Positions 6,228 to 8,017 of a stretch of 8,017 bases of DNA are shown here, in pieces (positions within the stretch are counted from its first letter, which is position 1; the number at the start of each line of letters is the position of its first letter). A program made the position numbers and the translations under genes. Under the pieces are notes generated by a model that saw only the letters and a program-made list of their open reading frames with translations, did no database searches and was not told the DNA's origin. This DNA is from Deltaproteobacteria bacterium (GTDB taxonomy: Bacteria; Desulfobacterota; Desulfobulbia; Desulfobulbales; Desulfocapsaceae): assembly GCA_021779275.1 (NCBI GenBank), contig JAJYAX010000055.1:1-8017 (forward strand), given 5' to 3'.

Positions 6228-6522
6228 GTGATTCATCAATTTGATACGGTCACTGTCGGCTCCGCGGTGCGGGATTGTATGCCGCTCCGGAGGCAGGGCC
6301 TGCTATGCCGCGATCATACCGGCCACATGATCCTGCAGACCCTGTATCAGCAATGTATAAAGAACAAGGTCGCCTTCAACGCCTACGCCAATACCGGAGA
6401 TGGCCCGGCGCGGAATCCCGTTGGAGGATATGGAGTTCTTTCAATTTCACCCGACGGGGATCATGGGCTTTGGCGTCCTGATTTCAGAGGCCGTCCGGGG
6501 TGAAGCAGGCATTCTGCGGAAT
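6228..6522 (+). pseudogene. Remnant of an SdhA/FrdA-type flavoprotein subunit gene (frameshift plus internal deletions)
   Basis: Pieces of a succinate dehydrogenase/fumarate reductase flavoprotein occur in the right order but in three different frames. The start is VIHQFDTVTVGS from a GTG at 6228 with a strong AAAGGAGG at 6215-6222. After a one-base loss near 6264-6265 the frame at 6266 continues as GAGLYAAPEAG, rebuilding the N-terminal FAD dinucleotide-binding Gly motif. At about 6309 the original frame resumes with DHTGHMILQTLYQQC, which lies some 80-90 residues further on in the intact family, and then jumps to NAYANTGD, about 70 residues further. From 6400 a third frame gives [20 protein letters not shown] and a [10 protein letters not shown] segment, where homology ends. 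About 98 codons remain of a gene that is normally about 570-640 codons long. No iron-sulfur or membrane subunit genes are nearby. It cannot make a working enzyme; SdhA and FrdA cannot be told apart here. Confidence 0.85.
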
Positions 6523-6551
6523 CGTACTGTTAAGGTATCGGGAGGTTGTCT

Positions 6552-7022
6552 ATGTTTGAACTCGACATCCCCGGCTTTGGCCCGGTGGGATTAGAACATC
6601 TGGTCTCGGATTTCACCGGGACCCTGTCCATGGACGGTCGGCTTCTTCCCGGAGTGCGGGACCGGCTGAATGCCATCGCCGGATTTATGAAGATCCATAT
6701 TTTGACGGCCGACACCTTCGGCATGGCCAAGGCGGAATTGGCGGATGTTCCGTGTGACATTTTTATCCTGACCGGCGAGAATCATGATATCCAGAAAGAG
6801 GAGTATGTGAAGAAACTCGATGCCGAAAAGGTGATTGCCTTTGGCAACGGCGGCAATGACCGCAGGATGCTCAAAGCGGCCCGTGTGGGCATGGCGGTAT
6901 CGCAGGGAGAGGGGTGTTCTGTTGAGGCGCTTTTTGCCGCCGATGTGCATGTAACCGACGCTAGCATCGGACTTGATCTGTTGCTCCATCCCAAGCGATT
7001 GAAAGCAACCTTGCGATTTTAG
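6552..7022 (+). CDS. HAD-superfamily protein, soluble P-type ATPase-like (COG4087 type)
   Basis: This 156-residue cytoplasmic protein resembles the stand-alone hydrolase domain of P-type ATPases. HAD motif I is DFTGT (20-24): Asp20 is the nucleophile position, and Thr22 stands where phosphatases have the second Asp, as in the DKTGT of P-type ATPases. Motif II is the Thr of LTADT (51-55), a motif III Lys lies at about 82-88, and motif IV is GNGGND (98-103). The opening FELDIPGFG and the C-terminal [16 protein letters not shown] are typical of the COG4087 group, whose physiological role is not established as far as I know. Length matches the group and all motifs are present, so it looks functional. 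The ATG at 6552 is chosen because GGGAGG at 6540-6545 sits six nt upstream; a TTG at 6546 would leave no gap to that site. Its start lies just after the flavoprotein remnant. There is no membrane domain, so ion transport is not implied. Confidence 0.85.
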   Translation: MFELDIPGFGPVGLEHLVSDFTGTLSMDGRLLPGVRDRLNAIAGFMKIHILTADTFGMAKAELADVPCDIFILTGENHDIQKEEYVKKLDAEKVIAFGNGGNDRRMLKAARVGMAVSQGEGCSVEALFAADVHVTDASIGLDLLLHPKRLKATLRF

Positions 7023-7051
7023 CCGAGCCTTGGCAGGGGGCGCCCGCTCGG
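7023..7051 (+). other. GC-rich hairpin just after the HAD gene stop
   Basis: CCGAGC at 7023-7028 pairs with GCTCGG at 7046-7051, and the enclosed 17 nt contains the self-complementary GGGCGCCC (7038-7045). It begins one base after the stop codon. There is no following T-run, so an intrinsic terminator is possible only in a loose sense. It may slow or protect the 3' end of the transcript. Stability was not calculated. Confidence 0.3.
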
Positions 7052-7150
7052 TAGATGAAAAAGAGAAGGCCCGATGTGCGTCATACGCAGACAAGAAATT
7101 TTATGATATACATACCGGCAATGAGGATCTTGTTGTAGCCACCTCATCCT

Positions 7151-7169
7151 GAGTTAACCCGGAGTTAAC
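7151..7169 (+). promoter_or_regulatory. Tandem GAGTTAAC direct repeat upstream of the GalT-like gene
   Basis: GAGTTAAC occurs at 7151-7158 and again at 7162-7169, an exact repeat with an 11-nt period (about one helical turn), ending 19 nt before the ATG at 7189. Each copy contains the palindrome GTTAAC. Same-face tandem repeats of this kind are typical of response-regulator sites; PhoP boxes in Bacillus, for example, are TTAACA-like repeats with an 11-nt period. Binding by a Pho regulator is speculation; the repeat itself is directly visible. No convincing -35/-10 pair was found in 7052-7150, although TATGAT at 7102-7107 could be a -10. Confidence 0.35.
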
Positions 7170-7188
7170 GAAACGAAAGGAACAGGAA

Positions 7189-8017
7189 ATGGATAGGCGT
7201 CTTGGCTTTTCAATAGAGCCCGTCACGGCACGATTCATCGCCCCCGATGGGTGCGAGGTGGAGCGTATTGTCGAAATCCGGACCAATCCCATTACTTCCC
7301 GCACCAGCAGGATCGCTTTGAGTCGTATCAGTGAAAAGGATACGGGAGATGCTTTGCCGGAAACACCTCCTGATGCGAACCGTAAAACTGAATGCCCTTT
7401 CTGCCGGCCTCAGGTCGCGGCCAGAACACCGCAGTGCATAAAAAAGCTGGCCCCTGCCGGCAGGCTTGTCCGCGGTGAGTCTCTTCTCTTCCCAAATCTT
7501 TTTCCGTATGGCGCCTATTCCGGCGTCAGCCTCTTCGACGACACCCATTTCGTTGAGATCGGCACCGCATCCGTTCGTTCCTATCGGGACAGTTTCCTGA
7601 ACTGTGCTGAATACCTCCGCAGGATTCGAACAAGCGACCCGCAGGCTGTCTATATGGCCATCACCCAGAACCATCTGCCTTCGTCCGGAGGCTCTCTTCT
7701 GCATCCTCATCTGCAAATCAATGCGGACAGGATCGCCTCGAACCATCACCGGTTTTTGCGTCTGCGGGCAACGCAGTATTTCAAGGCAAGGGGGGCTCGT
7801 CTCTTTGCCGATTATCTTCGGCATGAGCAGGAGGACGGCGGGCGTTATATCGGCGCTACCGGAAAGTGGCAATGGATGGCCGCCTTTGCCCCGGAAGGGT
7901 TCTACGAGATATGGGGCATCCTGCCCGGCTGCACGTCCTTTCAAAATCTTGACGAAGATGATTGGGAAAACCTGGCCCAAGGAGTTATCAATACCCAGAA
8001 ATTCTATCGGAGCCTGT
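7189..8017 (+). CDS. GalT-like nucleotidyltransferase (HIT superfamily), truncated by the window edge
   Basis: The frame from the ATG at 7189 is open for 276 codons to the end of the window, so the C-terminus is missing. AAAGGA around 7176-7181 supports the start. The protein resembles galactose-1-phosphate uridylyltransferase, which moves UMP between UDP-glucose and galactose 1-phosphate in the Leloir pathway. Visible features are a zinc-knuckle CPFC (69-72), SLLFPNLFPYGAYSG (98-112), a likely third zinc ligand His120 in THFVEIG, and the active-site HPHLQ (172-176), in which His174 is the expected nucleophile and His172 a metal ligand. A later FYEIWGILPG segment (238-247) fits the family's conserved (W)PFE...LP region. 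It is divergent from E. coli GalT, so the real substrate may be another sugar phosphate or nucleotide. No other galactose gene is in the window. A long antisense frame (7210-7980) is a shadow. Confidence 0.8.
   Translation, partial: MDRRLGFSIEPVTARFIAPDGCEVERIVEIRTNPITSRTSRIALSRISEKDTGDALPETPPDANRKTECPFCRPQVAARTPQCIKKLAPAGRLVRGESLLFPNLFPYGAYSGVSLFDDTHFVEIGTASVRSYRDSFLNCAEYLRRIRTSDPQAVYMAITQNHLPSSGGSLLHPHLQINADRIASNHHRFLRLRATQYFKARGARLFADYLRHEQEDGGRYIGATGKWQWMAAFAPEGFYEIWGILPGCTSFQNLDEDDWENLAQGVINTQKFYRSL

Noticed and set aside
6165..6503. A single 112-residue protein gene
   Set aside because: Its sequence is a patchwork of out-of-order-length SdhA/FrdA fragments with out-of-frame stretches; it is better explained as a pseudogene remnant starting at 6228.
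7210..7980. 256-residue open frame on the minus strand
   Set aside because: It lies opposite a + strand frame that carries clear GalT motifs (CPFC, HPHLQ) and a good ribosome binding site; the antisense product shows no family features.
1..8017. CRISPR arrays, tRNA or rRNA genes, transposases and integrase sites
   Set aside because: No regularly spaced repeats, cloverleaf-like sequences, rRNA segments or transposase-like proteins were seen on reading the window.

Overview
The window carries a compact high-affinity phosphate uptake operon (roughly 199-5807, all on the + strand) followed by an accessory stretch (5808-8017) with a small unknown gene, a decayed flavoprotein gene, a HAD-family gene and the start of a GalT-like nucleotidyltransferase. 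Moderately high GC, strong purine-rich ribosome binding sites and the protein style suggest a Gram-negative anaerobe, possibly of the Desulfobacterota. That assignment is inference only; no rRNA or other marker gene is present.

Phosphate operon: pstS (secreted phosphate-binding protein) - phoU - pstC - pstA - pstB1 - pstB2. Spacing is tight: phoU and pstC overlap by 14 nt, pstC-pstA are 3 nt apart, pstA-pstB1 12 nt, and pstB1-pstB2 2 nt. PstS captures phosphate in the periplasm, PstC and PstA form the membrane channel, the two PstB proteins supply ATPase power, and PhoU is the usual negative regulator linking the transporter to phosphate signalling. No phoB/phoR is in the window. The 198 nt before pstS hold an AT-rich region with a candidate promoter and repeated TGTAAT motifs.

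Three members of the operon are unusual. (1) The two PstB proteins have lost complementary ATPase motifs. PstB1 keeps the LSGGQ signature but has Pro for the Q-loop Gln and Asn for the switch His. PstB2 keeps Walker A, Q-loop and switch His but has LSLEE for LSGGQ. This predicts an obligate heterodimer with one complete and one degenerate ATP site. (2) PhoU is fused to a C-terminal low-molecular-weight phosphatase/ArsC-like domain whose catalytic Cys, Arg and Asp positions are Ala, Leu and Gly, so it looks like a pseudo-enzyme sensor or docking domain. (3) PstC has an extra segment of about 70 residues after its first membrane helix, predicted to face the periplasm.

Accessory stretch: a small Pro-rich hypothetical gene (5863-6132), an inverted repeat, the remains of an SdhA/FrdA-type flavoprotein gene broken by a frameshift and internal deletions (6228-6522), an intact COG4087-like soluble P-type-ATPase/HAD protein (6552-7022), a 166-nt intergenic region with a hairpin and an 11-bp-period direct repeat, and a GalT-like gene that runs off the right edge.
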